Assembly (NCBI GenBank): GCA_023150495.1
Contig: JAKLKT010000308.1
Span: 1 to 7,770 of the forward strand
DNA length: 7,770 bases
From: Planctomycetota bacterium
GTDB taxonomy: Bacteria > Planctomycetota > PLA2
Direction: 5' to 3'
Below are positions 1-5,819 of this stretch, piece by piece (position 1 is the stretch's first letter; each line of letters starts with the position of its first letter). Both the position numbers and the translations under genes were made by a program. Under the pieces are notes generated by a model. The model worked only from the letters and a program-made list of their open reading frames with translations. It ran no database searches and was not told where the DNA came from.

Positions 1-1398
1 GACGGCATCGTGCGCGACGGCGCGTCGAGCCTCGACCAGTCGCCGCTCACGGGCGAGTCGCTGCCCGTCACGAAGGAGCCGGGCGACGAGGTCTTCGCCG
101 GGACGATCAACGGCCCGGGCGCGCTCGTCGTCGAGACGACGAAGGAGGCGGGCGAGACGACCGTCGCGCACATGGTGCGGCTCGTCGAGCTCGCCGGCGA
201 GAAGCGGAGCGCGAGCGAGCGGTGGGTGGAGCGGTTCGCGAGTGTGTACACGCCCGCGGTGATGGCCGCAGCGCTTCTGGTGTTCCTGGTCTTTCTCGGG
301 GGGGGCTGGGGGGACGCTCTTTACCGCGCGCTCGTGCTCCTCGTGATCGCGTGCCCGTGCGCGCTCGTGATCTCGACGCCGGTGGCGGTCGTCGCGGGGC
401 TCACCGCGGCCGCGCGCCACGGCGTCCTCGTGAAGGACGGGCGGCACCTCGAGACTCCCGCGCGGATCCGGGTCTTCGCGCTCGACAAGACCGGGACGCT
501 CACGCGCGGGAGGCCTCGCGTGGTCGAGGTCGTCACCTACGACGGCCACGACGAGAAGGAGGTGCTGTCGCGGGCCGCCGCGGTCGAGGCGCGGGCGGAG
601 CACCCGATCGCCCACGCGATCGTCGCCGCGGCCAAAGGGCTCTCCGTCCCGGTCGCGGAGCGCGTGACCGCCCACCGTGGCAAGGGCGCAGAAGGCGTCG
701 TGGACGGCCGGCGGTTCTGGGTCGGATCGCACCGGTTCCTCGACGAGGTGCGTGGCGAGGAGCACGACCGCGTCTGCGCGCGGATGGAAGAGCTCGCGAG
801 CCCCGGCCGGTCGGTCCTCTTTGTCGGCACCGACCGGCACGTGTGCGGACTGCTCGCGGTCGCGGACGAGATGCGCCCCGACGCGCGCGAGCAGGTGGCG
901 GAGCTGAAGCGCGCCGGGGTGGAGCGGGTGGTCATGCTCACGGGCGACAACCGCCCCACCGCCGAGGCGATCGCACTGGCAGCCGGGATCGACGAGGTGC
1001 GCGCGGAGCTCCTCCCCGACCAGAAGGTCGCGGCGGTCGAGGAACTCATGCGCGCGGACGGCGGCGTCGCGATGGTCGGCGACGGGATCAACGACGCCGC
1101 CGCGATGGCGCGCGCGGACCTCGGCATCGCGATGGCCGTCGCGGGCACTGATGTCGCGATCGAGGCGGCCGACGTGGTGCTCATGACTGACGACCTCTCG
1201 CGCCTGCCGTGGCTGATCCGGCACTCGCGGCGCGCCCTGTCGATCATCCGCCAGAACATCGCCGCGGCCCTGCTGTTCAAGGCGGCGGTGTTCGTCCTCG
1301 CGCTCTTCGGCGTCGCGTCGCTCTGGATGGCCATCGCCGCCGACATGGGCGTGAGCCTCGCCGTCGTCTTCAACGCGCTGCGGCTGCTGCGGGAGTAG
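1..1398 (+). CDS. zntA: Heavy-metal P1B-type ATPase (Zn2+/Cd2+/Pb2+ exporter type), 5'-truncated by window edge
   Basis: Inner-membrane pump that uses ATP to export soft divalent metals from the cytoplasm. The frame is open from base 1 and gives 465 residues ending at TAG 1396-1398. Visible in order: actuator-domain TGE (residues 17-19), transmembrane CPC metal site (C118-P-C120), the phosphorylated aspartate in DKTGTLT (D162), the P1B-specific HP dipeptide in EHPIAHAI (near 201), the hinge GDGINDAAA (360-368), then two C-terminal helices. A lysine (K427) in LLFKAAVF and an aspartate (D448) in AADMGVS, together with CPC, are the pattern known for the P1B-2 (ZntA/CadA) subgroup rather than copper pumps. 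Family members run about 650-750 residues, so the N-terminal metal-binding domain and first helices lie outside the window. The GTG at base 10 falls inside the conserved actuator domain and is not the true start. No MerR or ArsR regulator is seen in the window. Family is certain; metal specificity is inferred. Confidence 0.95.
   Translation, partial: DGIVRDGASSLDQSPLTGESLPVTKEPGDEVFAGTINGPGALVVETTKEAGETTVAHMVRLVELAGEKRSASERWVERFASVYTPAVMAAALLVFLVFLGGGWGDALYRALVLLVIACPCALVISTPVAVVAGLTAAARHGVLVKDGRHLETPARIRVFALDKTGTLTRGRPRVVEVVTYDGHDEKEVLSRAAAVEARAEHPIAHAIVAAAKGLSVPVAERVTAHRGKGAEGVVDGRRFWVGSHRFLDEVRGEEHDRVCARMEELASPGRSVLFVGTDRHVCGLLAVADEMRPDAREQVAELKRAGVERVVMLTGDNRPTAEAIALAAGIDEVRAELLPDQKVAAVEELMRADGGVAMVGDGINDAAAMARADLGIAMAVAGTDVAIEAADVVLMTDDLSRLPWLIRHSRRALSIIRQNIAAALLFKAAVFVLALFGVASLWMAIAADMGVSLAVVFNALRLLRE
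298..313 (+). repeat. G8 and G6 homopolymer tracts inside the ATPase gene
   Basis: Eight Gs (298-305) are separated by CT from six Gs (308-313), coding for the GGGWG loop just before the helix that carries the CPC motif. The frame is intact on both sides, so the gene reads through as given. Long G tracts are known slippage sites during replication and sequencing; any effect here is speculative. Confidence 0.6.
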
Positions 1399-1645
1399 CA
1401 GGGATCGCGGCGGAAGGACGGTGCCCCCTGCGCGCCGGCAAGGCGACCGCGACGCCGTAACGGTCCGCCGGCGAATGGACGGCGTCCTCCGCGCCGGGGT
1501 AGGGGCCCAGCGCCCAAACTGTGAGTCTCGACAACAGGAGTACGGCCACGTGCCTCGGGGCGAGGCTGCGCGTCGGTCGCACGGGCGCGCCGCCACCCGC
1601 GCCGATGGGGGCGCCAGATGCGAGGGCCTCCCGACACAGGCGGGC
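1399..1645. other. Non-coding or decayed stretch after the ATPase
   Basis: I see no recognisable gene here on either strand. The plus-strand frames are rich in Arg and Ala and show no family motif. The long minus-strand frame over 1370-1891 mirrors the codon bias of the ATPase fragment and looks like a shadow. The stretch probably belongs to the same decayed segment as the ATPase fragment that follows. Confidence 0.45.
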
Positions 1646-1861
1646 GGGCAAGCGGAGCTCAGGCCCGAGGACAAGGTGCGCGTGGTCGAGCGGCTGCGCC
1701 GCGAGACTGGCGGCGTGGCAATGGTCGGAGACGGCATCAACGACGCGCCCGCGCTGGCGGCCGTCTCGGACGAGAGGGTCTCCCTCGTGGCCGAGAAGCA
1801 GAGCCTCGTGATGGGCACCGACGGAGGCTCGTTCACGCTGGAGTGCGTGGATCCCGCGTGA
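1646..1861 (+). pseudogene. Remnant of a second P-type ATPase (hinge/P-domain fragment)
   Basis: In the frame ending at TGA 1859-1861, the translation contains AELRPEDKVRVVERLR, then GGVAMVGDGINDAPALA (hinge motif coded near 1706-1759). This is the end of the phosphorylation domain of a P-type ATPase. There is no start, no DKTGT, no CPC and no downstream helix pair, so it cannot be a working pump. It resembles the matching part of the upstream gene (LLPDQKVAAVEELM then GGVAMVGDGINDAAAMA) but differs at many residues and bases, so it is not a fresh duplicate. After PALAAVSDE the usual 'GIAMG..GTDVA' continuation is missing; the remaining 28 or so residues show only a possible MGTDGG echo. Most likely this is a decayed paralogue, or debris left by recombination between ATPase genes. 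The left limit is approximate. Confidence 0.62.
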
Positions 1862-1866
1862 CGGGT

Positions 1867-1886
1867 GCCGCGGGCGGTTCCGCGGC
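1867..1886. repeat. GC-rich hairpin just after the ATPase remnant
   Basis: Perfect 7-bp inverted repeat, GCCGCGG and CCGCGGC, around a 6-base loop, beginning 6 bases after the remnant's stop codon. Only two Ts follow, so it is not a classic intrinsic terminator. It may be a relic of one, or chance in GC-rich DNA. Confidence 0.35.
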
Positions 1887-1935
1887 TTCATGCCCGCCGA
1901 GATCCTCGAACACCGCCGCGGGCACGAGAGCCCCC

Positions 1936-2260
1936 TGTGTCAGCGTAGTTGTCGCCTTGTTCGAGGAGTATGCCCCCCTCCCGCCCCTTAAGGGGCGGGA
2001 GGGGGGCAGCGCGCGAGCGCCCCTCCTCAACCACAACGCTGGGGGCGACGAGATCTGGCATGGAGTACACCGCATCGGTTCGATCGAGCATGGTCCGGAA
2101 GATGACGGGGCCTGGCGCGAGGAGCGCGACGGCCTTGGCGCAGGAGACGGGGATCGCGCAGCCGACCCTCTCGCGATGGCTGCGCGCGGCGGGTAGCGTG
2201 AGGGGCGTGCCCCCGCGCGAGCCGAAGGAGACTCCCGCCCGCCGACCGCAGGACTGGACG
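1936..2260 (+). mobile_element. Truncated insertion-sequence remnant, IS3-like left end
   Basis: The segment holds the first 67 codons of a transposase orfA-type gene starting at 2060. About 120 bp upstream is a TGTGTCAGCGTAGTTGTCGC stretch (from 1936) that could be the left terminal repeat, since IS3-family ends commonly begin with TG. Transposase-like sequence stops at about 2260, and neither the rest of orfA nor orfB with its DDE catalytic domain is present. No matching right end was found. What is seen is the 5' part of the transposase; the left boundary is inferred from spacing and the TG end only. Confidence 0.45.
1971..2008. repeat. Perfect 38-bp palindrome
   Basis: Bases 1971-1989 (TGCCCCCCTCCCGCCCCTT) are followed with no spacer by their exact reverse complement at 1990-2008, giving two 19-bp arms centred on TTAA. 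The symmetry stops at the next base on both sides. As RNA it would form a very stable hairpin on either strand. It lies between the proposed IS left end and the transposase start. It could be a REP-like or MITE-like intergenic repeat, a transcription block protecting the IS, or part of the IS itself. A long perfect palindrome of this kind is not explained by GC bias alone. Confidence 0.85.
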
Positions 2261-2407
2261 CTGCCACTCCATGGGCGGCGCTCAAGAGTCGCGAGCCGCC
2301 CGTGTCGAGCGGTCCCTCCACACAAACGCGCGCCGCGGGCCCCGGTCCTCCGCGCGCTTGGACTGCCCGGCCTGTTTACTGGGGTAGGTTTCCTGCGGGA
2401 ACCGTGA
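2060..2407 (+). pseudogene. Truncated IS3-like transposase orfA (helix-turn-helix N-terminal part)
   Basis: From ATG 2060 the protein begins MEYTASVRSSMVRKM and continues through a helix-turn-helix region, SATALAQETGIAQPTLSRWL (residues about 22-41), then a basic, Pro-rich linker up to RRPQDWT (about residue 67, base 2260). The first part matches the style of orfA DNA-binding proteins of IS3-type elements, which bind the element's ends. After RRPQDWT the sequence turns into Arg/Pro-rich text with no family character until a chance stop at 2405-2407. The predicted product lacks the rest of OrfA and the catalytic partner OrfB, so it should be inactive. The frame also continues upstream of 2060 to 1949 through the palindrome, but similarity begins at 2060. 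The stop overlaps the PilZ start as GTGA, which I take as coincidence because the last 150 bp do not look coding. Confidence 0.6.
2387..2403 (+). promoter_or_regulatory. Small hairpin abutting the PilZ start codon
   Basis: GGTTTCC and GGGAACC form a 7-bp stem with one G:T wobble around a TGC loop, ending at the base before GTG 2404. There is no good Shine-Dalgarno sequence in the usual place, so this stem occupies the position where the ribosome would bind. It could affect translation initiation or be chance. Confidence 0.3.
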
Positions 2408-2763
2408 AGGCAGAACGGCGCGCTACGCCTCGCTTGGACGGGGAGCTCCAGGCCATGTTCGTGCGGCATCTGAGCTGCACCGACTGCCATTCCGCCAAGG
2501 CGCGCAACCTCGGGGAAGGCGGCGCCTGCCTCGTCGCTGACACGCCGCCGCTCGTGGGAAGCGAGGTGTACGTCGGCTTCCTTCTCCGCGATGATCCATT
2601 CCCCGTCGTCGCGATGGCGCGGGTGGTCTGGACGAAGCCTGAAACCGGGCAGGGATTGATGGGCCTCGCCTTCGTGGAAGGCGGAGCTGGCCAGCGCCAT
2701 GCCATGGCCCGGCTCGCCGATTACCTCGGTGCGAGGCGCGCTGCGAAGGCCGCGTCGGCTTGA
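2404..2763 (+). CDS. Single-domain PilZ protein (probable c-di-GMP receptor)
   Basis: A 119-residue cytoplasmic protein made of one PilZ domain, a family known to bind cyclic di-GMP and pass the signal to motility, secretion or surface-polymer systems. The RxxxR motif is R6-R10 in ERRATPR. The second motif, normally [D/N]xSxxG, appears as NLGEGG (35-40), with Gly where Ser is usual. It is followed by the beta-barrel pattern ACLVADTPPLVGSEVYVGF and MARVVWTKP. The GTG start at 2404 is chosen because RxxxR begins at residue 6; the next in-frame ATG (2455) would remove it. A leaderless or weak-RBS start is implied. C25-T-D-C28-H29 forms a CxxCH motif, the heme-attachment pattern of c-type cytochromes, but there is no signal peptide, so heme attachment is unlikely. 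The gene sits downstream of IS debris and converges on the lipoprotein gene, leaving 50 bp between stops. Its target cannot be told from the neighbours. Confidence 0.82.
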   Translation: MKAERRATPRLDGELQAMFVRHLSCTDCHSAKARNLGEGGACLVADTPPLVGSEVYVGFLLRDDPFPVVAMARVVWTKPETGQGLMGLAFVEGGAGQRHAMARLADYLGARRAAKAASA

Positions 2764-2813
2764 CGTTACGCGTGCGGCATCGGCGATCGACGGCGGTCGC
2801 GCCCGCACCAGCC

Positions 2814-3474
2814 TCAAGGATGCGAGTGCGTCGCGGACCCGTGCATCGGCATGTCTCCGGCAGGCGCGCCGTCAACCGGGCAGGGTCCCGACAGATCCTC
2901 GTGCATCCCGGCGGCGTCGTCTCCCATGCCCGGATGCATGTCCCCGTGCTCCACGCCCTCGTGCATGTCGGCATCGCCGTACGGCGTGTGATCGTGCATC
3001 CCGTCGGCGCCGGGCTCCATGTCGTCGCCGGCCCCGCCATGCTGTGCGTCTGCATTCATGCCTGCCACGCCCCGGTCTGCAAGGGCTGCGAGCGTCTGCT
3101 TGATCTCGTCGTAGTTGGCCGGGTCGGAGAGGTCGTACTCGATCAGGCTGTAGACCGCGACCTCCACGTTGTCCGGGCCGAGGATGACCAGGTCGAAGTG
3201 ATCCGCGCCCCACGACGCCCCGACCATCTTCGCCGCGGTGTCCTGCAGCCACGGCAGCCCGAGCCCGACGGTGAACGCGTCGTTGCCTGCCTCCGATCCC
3301 GGCTCGTTCACGCCCGCCATGTGGACGGGCATCGCGTGCCCCTCGTTCTCCATCTCCGCCTGCATCGTCTCGAGGTAGCCCAACTGGCTACGGCACGGGG
3401 GGCTGGCCTCCGCCGGAACAGCTCGCCAGGAAGAGCGCGGCGATCCCCATGAGCGCACAGCGACAGCTCGGCAT
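2814..3474 (-). CDS. Lipoprotein with thioredoxin-like core and His/Met-rich tail, apparent frameshift
   Basis: Read on the minus strand from ATG 3474-3472, the first 19 codons are a lipoprotein signal peptide with lipobox LASC (Cys19), predicting export and lipid anchoring. The frame then hits TAG at 3390-3388. A one-base shift at the six-G tract 3397-3402 joins it to the long frame that runs to TGA 2816-2814, giving about 219 residues. The core (CRSQLGYLETMQAEM, then GLPWLQDT, DLVILGPDNVEVAVYSL, DLSDPANYDEIKQTL) resembles the later strands and helices of thioredoxin/redoxin-fold proteins. The first strand and a full CxxC active site are not seen, so the N-terminal part of that fold may be missing. 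The last 80 or so residues hold about ten His and nine Met among many Asp and Gly, suggesting Cu or Zn binding. Divergent from the His-rich permease gene. The family is a tentative call; the signal peptide, the tail and the frame break are directly visible. Confidence 0.68.
3397..3402. repeat. G6 tract at the lipoprotein frame break
   Basis: Six Gs (C6 on the coding strand). With five, the signal peptide frame (ending GGGQPP) would continue directly into CRSQLGYLE without a stop. This is either a sequencing or assembly error, a real inactivating mutation, or a slippage-prone switch. Confidence 0.65.
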
Positions 3475-3478
3475 GACA

Positions 3479-3484
3479 TCCTCC
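3479..3484 (-). promoter_or_regulatory. Strong ribosome binding site for the lipoprotein gene
   Basis: On the minus strand GGAGGA precedes ATG 3474, with 5 bases between GGAGG and the start codon. This near-ideal Shine-Dalgarno sequence fixes the start at the signal peptide, and so supports the view that the signal peptide and the downstream frame were one gene. Confidence 0.75.
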
Positions 3485-3509
3485 GCGTGCGGGCCCAACC
3501 GCTCTCGAA

Positions 3510-3536
3510 ATCCTACGACGTTCATCGAAGATGCAA
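3510..3536 (-). promoter_or_regulatory. Possible sigma-70-type promoter for the lipoprotein gene
   Basis: On the minus strand TTGCAT (3536-3531) and TAGGAT (3515-3510) are 15 bases apart, upstream of the lipoprotein RBS in the 135-bp divergent region. The spacing is shorter than the optimal 17. No clear promoter was seen for the opposite permease gene. Confidence 0.28.
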
Positions 3537-3609
3537 GCTTGAGCGCCCGCGTCGCGCCGTTCTCGACTGCAACGAAAGTGTCGCACTTGCCATGCGAGGA
3601 TGGGCGGCC

Positions 3610-4641
3610 ATGCGGAGGCACTTCCCGGTCGCGCTGGCGCTGCTCTCGGCCGCGCTCTTCGGTGCGGCGACGCCGCTGAGCAAGCTCCTTCTCCACGACC
3701 TGTCGCCGTTCACGCTGGCCGGGCTCCTCTACCTCGGGGCGGCGGTCGCCGTCGCCAGGAAGGCGGTGCGGGGGGCTCCCTGGCGGCTGGATCGGCGCAA
3801 CGCCCTGCGCCTTGGCGGTGCCGTGCTCTTCGGCGGAGGGCTCGGTCCGGTCCTGCTGCTCCTCGGCCTGCGGCTCGCGTCCGCCGCGTCGGTCTCCATG
3901 TGGCTCAACCTCGAGATGGTGGCCACGGCCGTCCTTGGCGCGCTCGTGTTCAAGGACCACCTCGGCCGGGTCGGCTGGGCCGGCGTTTCGGGCGTCATCC
4001 TCTCAGGCGTACTCCTTTCCCACGAGGAGGGCGCCGCGGGCCCCGAGGCCGGGCTGCTCGTCGCTGCGGCGTGCGTCTGCTGGGGCCTCGACAATCACCT
4101 GACCGCGCTGATCGACGGCATCACGCCGACGCAGAGCACGCTCTGCAAGGGGCTCGCGGCGGGCACGGTGAACCTCGCGATCGGCCTCCTCGCGGAGCCC
4201 TTCCGCGCGGGCGCGGGCACGGTGGCACTCGCGGCGCTCGTCGGATGCGCCTCCTACGGCGTGAGCATCGCGCTCTACATAACGGCCGCGCAGCAGATGG
4301 GGGCGACGCGCGCGCAGATGGTCTTCGCGACCGCGCCGTTCTTCGGCGTCGCGCTCGCGGCGACGGCGCTGCGCGAGCCGATCTCGTCGGGCCAGGCCGG
4401 CGCCGCCGCCCTCCTCGTCGCCTCGCTCGTCCTCCTCTTCCGCGACCGCCACAGCCACGAGCACGTGCACGAGCCGATGGCCCACACCCACATGCACCGC
4501 CACGACGACGGCCACCACACGCATGTGCACCCCGGTCTTCCCCCGCCCACGCGCCACTCTCACCTGCACGAGCACGAGCGCATCGTGCACAGCCACCCGC
4601 ACTGGCCTGACCTGCACCACCGCCACCATCACGGAGCGTGA
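3610..4641 (+). CDS. EamA/DMT-family permease with C-terminal histidine-rich tail
   Basis: A 343-residue inner-membrane protein of the drug/metabolite transporter superfamily. Residues 1-280 form two EamA-like halves with about ten hydrophobic helices: the first half opens with LSAALFGAATPLSKLLL and closes with the GWAGVSGVILSGVLL helix, and the second half starts near GLLVAAACVCWGLDNHL. The end of the second half (AQQMGATRAQMVFATAPFFGVALA, then LREPIS) is typical of the family. Residues 281-343 are a hydrophilic tail with 24 His in 63 positions, in HxH and HH patterns, likely to bind Zn, Ni, Co or Cu. ATG 3610 is preferred because GAGG lies 10 bases upstream; an in-frame ATG at 3592 (MRGWAAM) is the alternative. 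Divergent from the lipoprotein gene and 74 bp before the kinase gene. The substrate is unknown; metal export or metal-gated transport is inferred from the tail and the surrounding genes. Confidence 0.88.
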   Translation: MRRHFPVALALLSAALFGAATPLSKLLLHDLSPFTLAGLLYLGAAVAVARKAVRGAPWRLDRRNALRLGGAVLFGGGLGPVLLLLGLRLASAASVSMWLNLEMVATAVLGALVFKDHLGRVGWAGVSGVILSGVLLSHEEGAAGPEAGLLVAAACVCWGLDNHLTALIDGITPTQSTLCKGLAAGTVNLAIGLLAEPFRAGAGTVALAALVGCASYGVSIALYITAAQQMGATRAQMVFATAPFFGVALAATALREPISSGQAGAAALLVASLVLLFRDRHSHEHVHEPMAHTHMHRHDDGHHTHVHPGLPPPTRHSHLHEHERIVHSHPHWPDLHHRHHHGA

Positions 4642-4651
4642 GGCGGGGGCT

Positions 4652-4668
4652 CCGCGTCCGGAACGCGG
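4652..4668. repeat. Perfect inverted repeat between permease and kinase genes
   Basis: CCGCGT and ACGCGG form a 6-bp stem with a 5-base loop, 10 bases after the permease stop and 47 bases before the kinase start. No T-run follows, so a weak terminator or a protein-binding site are both possible. Confidence 0.35.
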
Positions 4669-4703
4669 TGGAAGACGAAGGCGCCGCCAGCCGGGTGCTG
4701 GGC

Positions 4704-4709
4704 TATCAT
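4704..4709 (+). promoter_or_regulatory. Possible -10 element giving a leaderless kinase transcript
   Basis: TATCAT lies 6 bases before ATG 4716. A transcript starting about 7 bases after this box would begin at or next to the start codon, i.e. be leaderless, which agrees with the lack of a Shine-Dalgarno sequence there. No convincing -35 box is visible. Confidence 0.3.
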
Positions 4710-4715
4710 CACCGC

Positions 4716-5819
4716 ATGGCCGAGGCCGCCGCTTCGCGAACGTCCGACGTGGCAGTCCGTTCGCTGTGGGCCGGCATCATCCTCGTCGTCCTCATCACGG
4801 TGGCCCACTACGCGACGCCGCCCGACGCGATGCGCATCCACGACGTGCTGACCCGCCTCTACTACGTGCCCATCGTCTTCGTGGGGGCCCGCTGCGGGAG
4901 GAAGGCGGGGACGGGCATCGCCGTCCTCGTCGCGCTGGCGTTCTTCCCGCACCTCTTCACCCATCTCGGAGGCGACCCGCTGGAGAAGAACCTCAACCGG
5001 TCGTTCGAGATCGTGCTCTGGATCGTGGTGGGGTATCTCACGGGCTACTACTCCGACCGGGAGAGGGCGACGCGCGAGGCGGCCGAGGCGAGCGCGCTGG
5101 CTGCCCGCGAAGCGGCGCGCGGCCTCCTCGAAGCGCAGGCGCAGCTCCGGCAGGCCGACCGGCTGGCCACCCTCGGGCTCCTGTCGGCCAATCTGGCCCA
5201 CGAGGTCCGCAATCCGCTCGCGTCGCTCAAGGGGATCGCGGATCTCCTCCGCGCCGAGTTCCCGGCGGGCCACGCCCGCAAGGAGCTGATCGACATCCTC
5301 GACCAGGAGGTGCAGCGGCTGGACGGCGTGGTCGGGAACTACCTCGAGAGCGCCCGCCCGGCGCGCGACGACGGCCGCGCCGGATTGCGCGAGGTCGTGG
5401 AGGGGGTGCGGGCGCTCCTCGACGCGGAGGCGCGGAAGCGCGGCGTGCGAATCTCGGCGGAAGTCTCGCCGCCCGACATCGTCCTCCCCTTGGCGAAGGA
5501 CCTCCTCCGCCAGCTGCTCGTCAACTTCGTCCTGAACAGCCTCGAGGCCGTCGGGCACGGCGGCACGGTGTGGATGCGCGCGTCGCGGACGCAGACCGGC
5601 ACGGACCTTGTCGTCGACGACGACGGGCCGGGCTTCCCGCGGGAGCTGGAGGGACAGGAGCCGCGGCCGTTCTTCACGACGCGCTCGCATGGAACGGGCC
5701 TCGGCCTGCCGATCGCACGCGGGATCGTCGAGAGCCACGGCGGCAGGCTCCGCCTCGAAAACCGCCCCGAGGGCGGCGCCCGCGTCGTGGTGTCGTTCCC
5801 GCAGGAGCCGAAGCCGTGA
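4716..5819 (+). CDS. Membrane-bound sensor histidine kinase (NtrB/ZraS-like)
   Basis: A 367-residue two-component sensor. The N-terminus has four probable membrane helices (about 16-33, 44-60, 64-81, 97-112) with very short loops, then an Ala/Glu/Arg-rich coiled-coil linker (about 114-155). The HisKA domain carries the phosphorylated His162 in LAHEVRNPLASLKG. The HATPase_c domain shows the N-box NFVLNSLEAV (N270/N274), G1 DDDGPGF (301-307), the F-box FFTTRS and G2 GTGLGL (326-331). ZraS-type sensors have a sizeable periplasmic domain; this one has none, so the signal is probably sensed in the membrane or by a partner. ATG 4716 is chosen over the upstream in-frame start at 4638 because the extra residues are poorly conserved in character and overlap the permease stop. 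The stop overlaps the regulator start (GTGA), implying one operon and translational coupling. The stimulus is not determined by sequence; metal or envelope stress is inferred from the neighbours. Confidence 0.92.
   Translation: MAEAAASRTSDVAVRSLWAGIILVVLITVAHYATPPDAMRIHDVLTRLYYVPIVFVGARCGRKAGTGIAVLVALAFFPHLFTHLGGDPLEKNLNRSFEIVLWIVVGYLTGYYSDRERATREAAEASALAAREAARGLLEAQAQLRQADRLATLGLLSANLAHEVRNPLASLKGIADLLRAEFPAGHARKELIDILDQEVQRLDGVVGNYLESARPARDDGRAGLREVVEGVRALLDAEARKRGVRISAEVSPPDIVLPLAKDLLRQLLVNFVLNSLEAVGHGGTVWMRASRTQTGTDLVVDDDGPGFPRELEGQEPRPFFTTRSHGTGLGLPIARGIVESHGGRLRLENRPEGGARVVVSFPQEPKP

Noticed and set aside
2463..2478. Second GG-N10-GC pattern
   Set aside because: It is inside the PilZ coding region, with several mismatches to the sigma-54 consensus.
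2487..2501. CxxCH as evidence for a cytochrome
   Set aside because: The protein is a PilZ domain without a signal peptide, so c-type heme attachment is not expected.
1888..2817. Long minus-strand open frame over the IS remnant and PilZ gene
   Set aside because: It spans the palindrome, the transposase fragment and the PilZ gene antisense, with no coherent domain; it is a shadow of the plus-strand genes.
3388..3960. Minus-strand frame beginning inside the permease gene and ending with the lipoprotein signal peptide
   Set aside because: Only the last 28 codons, after the GGAGG site, look real. The preceding charged sequence is antisense to the permease.
4750..4765. GG-N10-GC pattern (TGGCAG...TCGCT) resembling a sigma-54 promoter
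   Set aside because: It lies inside the kinase coding region with mismatches in both the -24 and -12 boxes, and such patterns arise often by chance in GC-rich DNA.
4523..5815. Upstream extension of the regulator frame across the permease end and the whole kinase gene
   Set aside because: The translation before the receiver domain is Arg/Pro/Gly-rich noise in the wrong frame for the kinase. The receiver begins right after GTG 5816, which overlaps the kinase stop.
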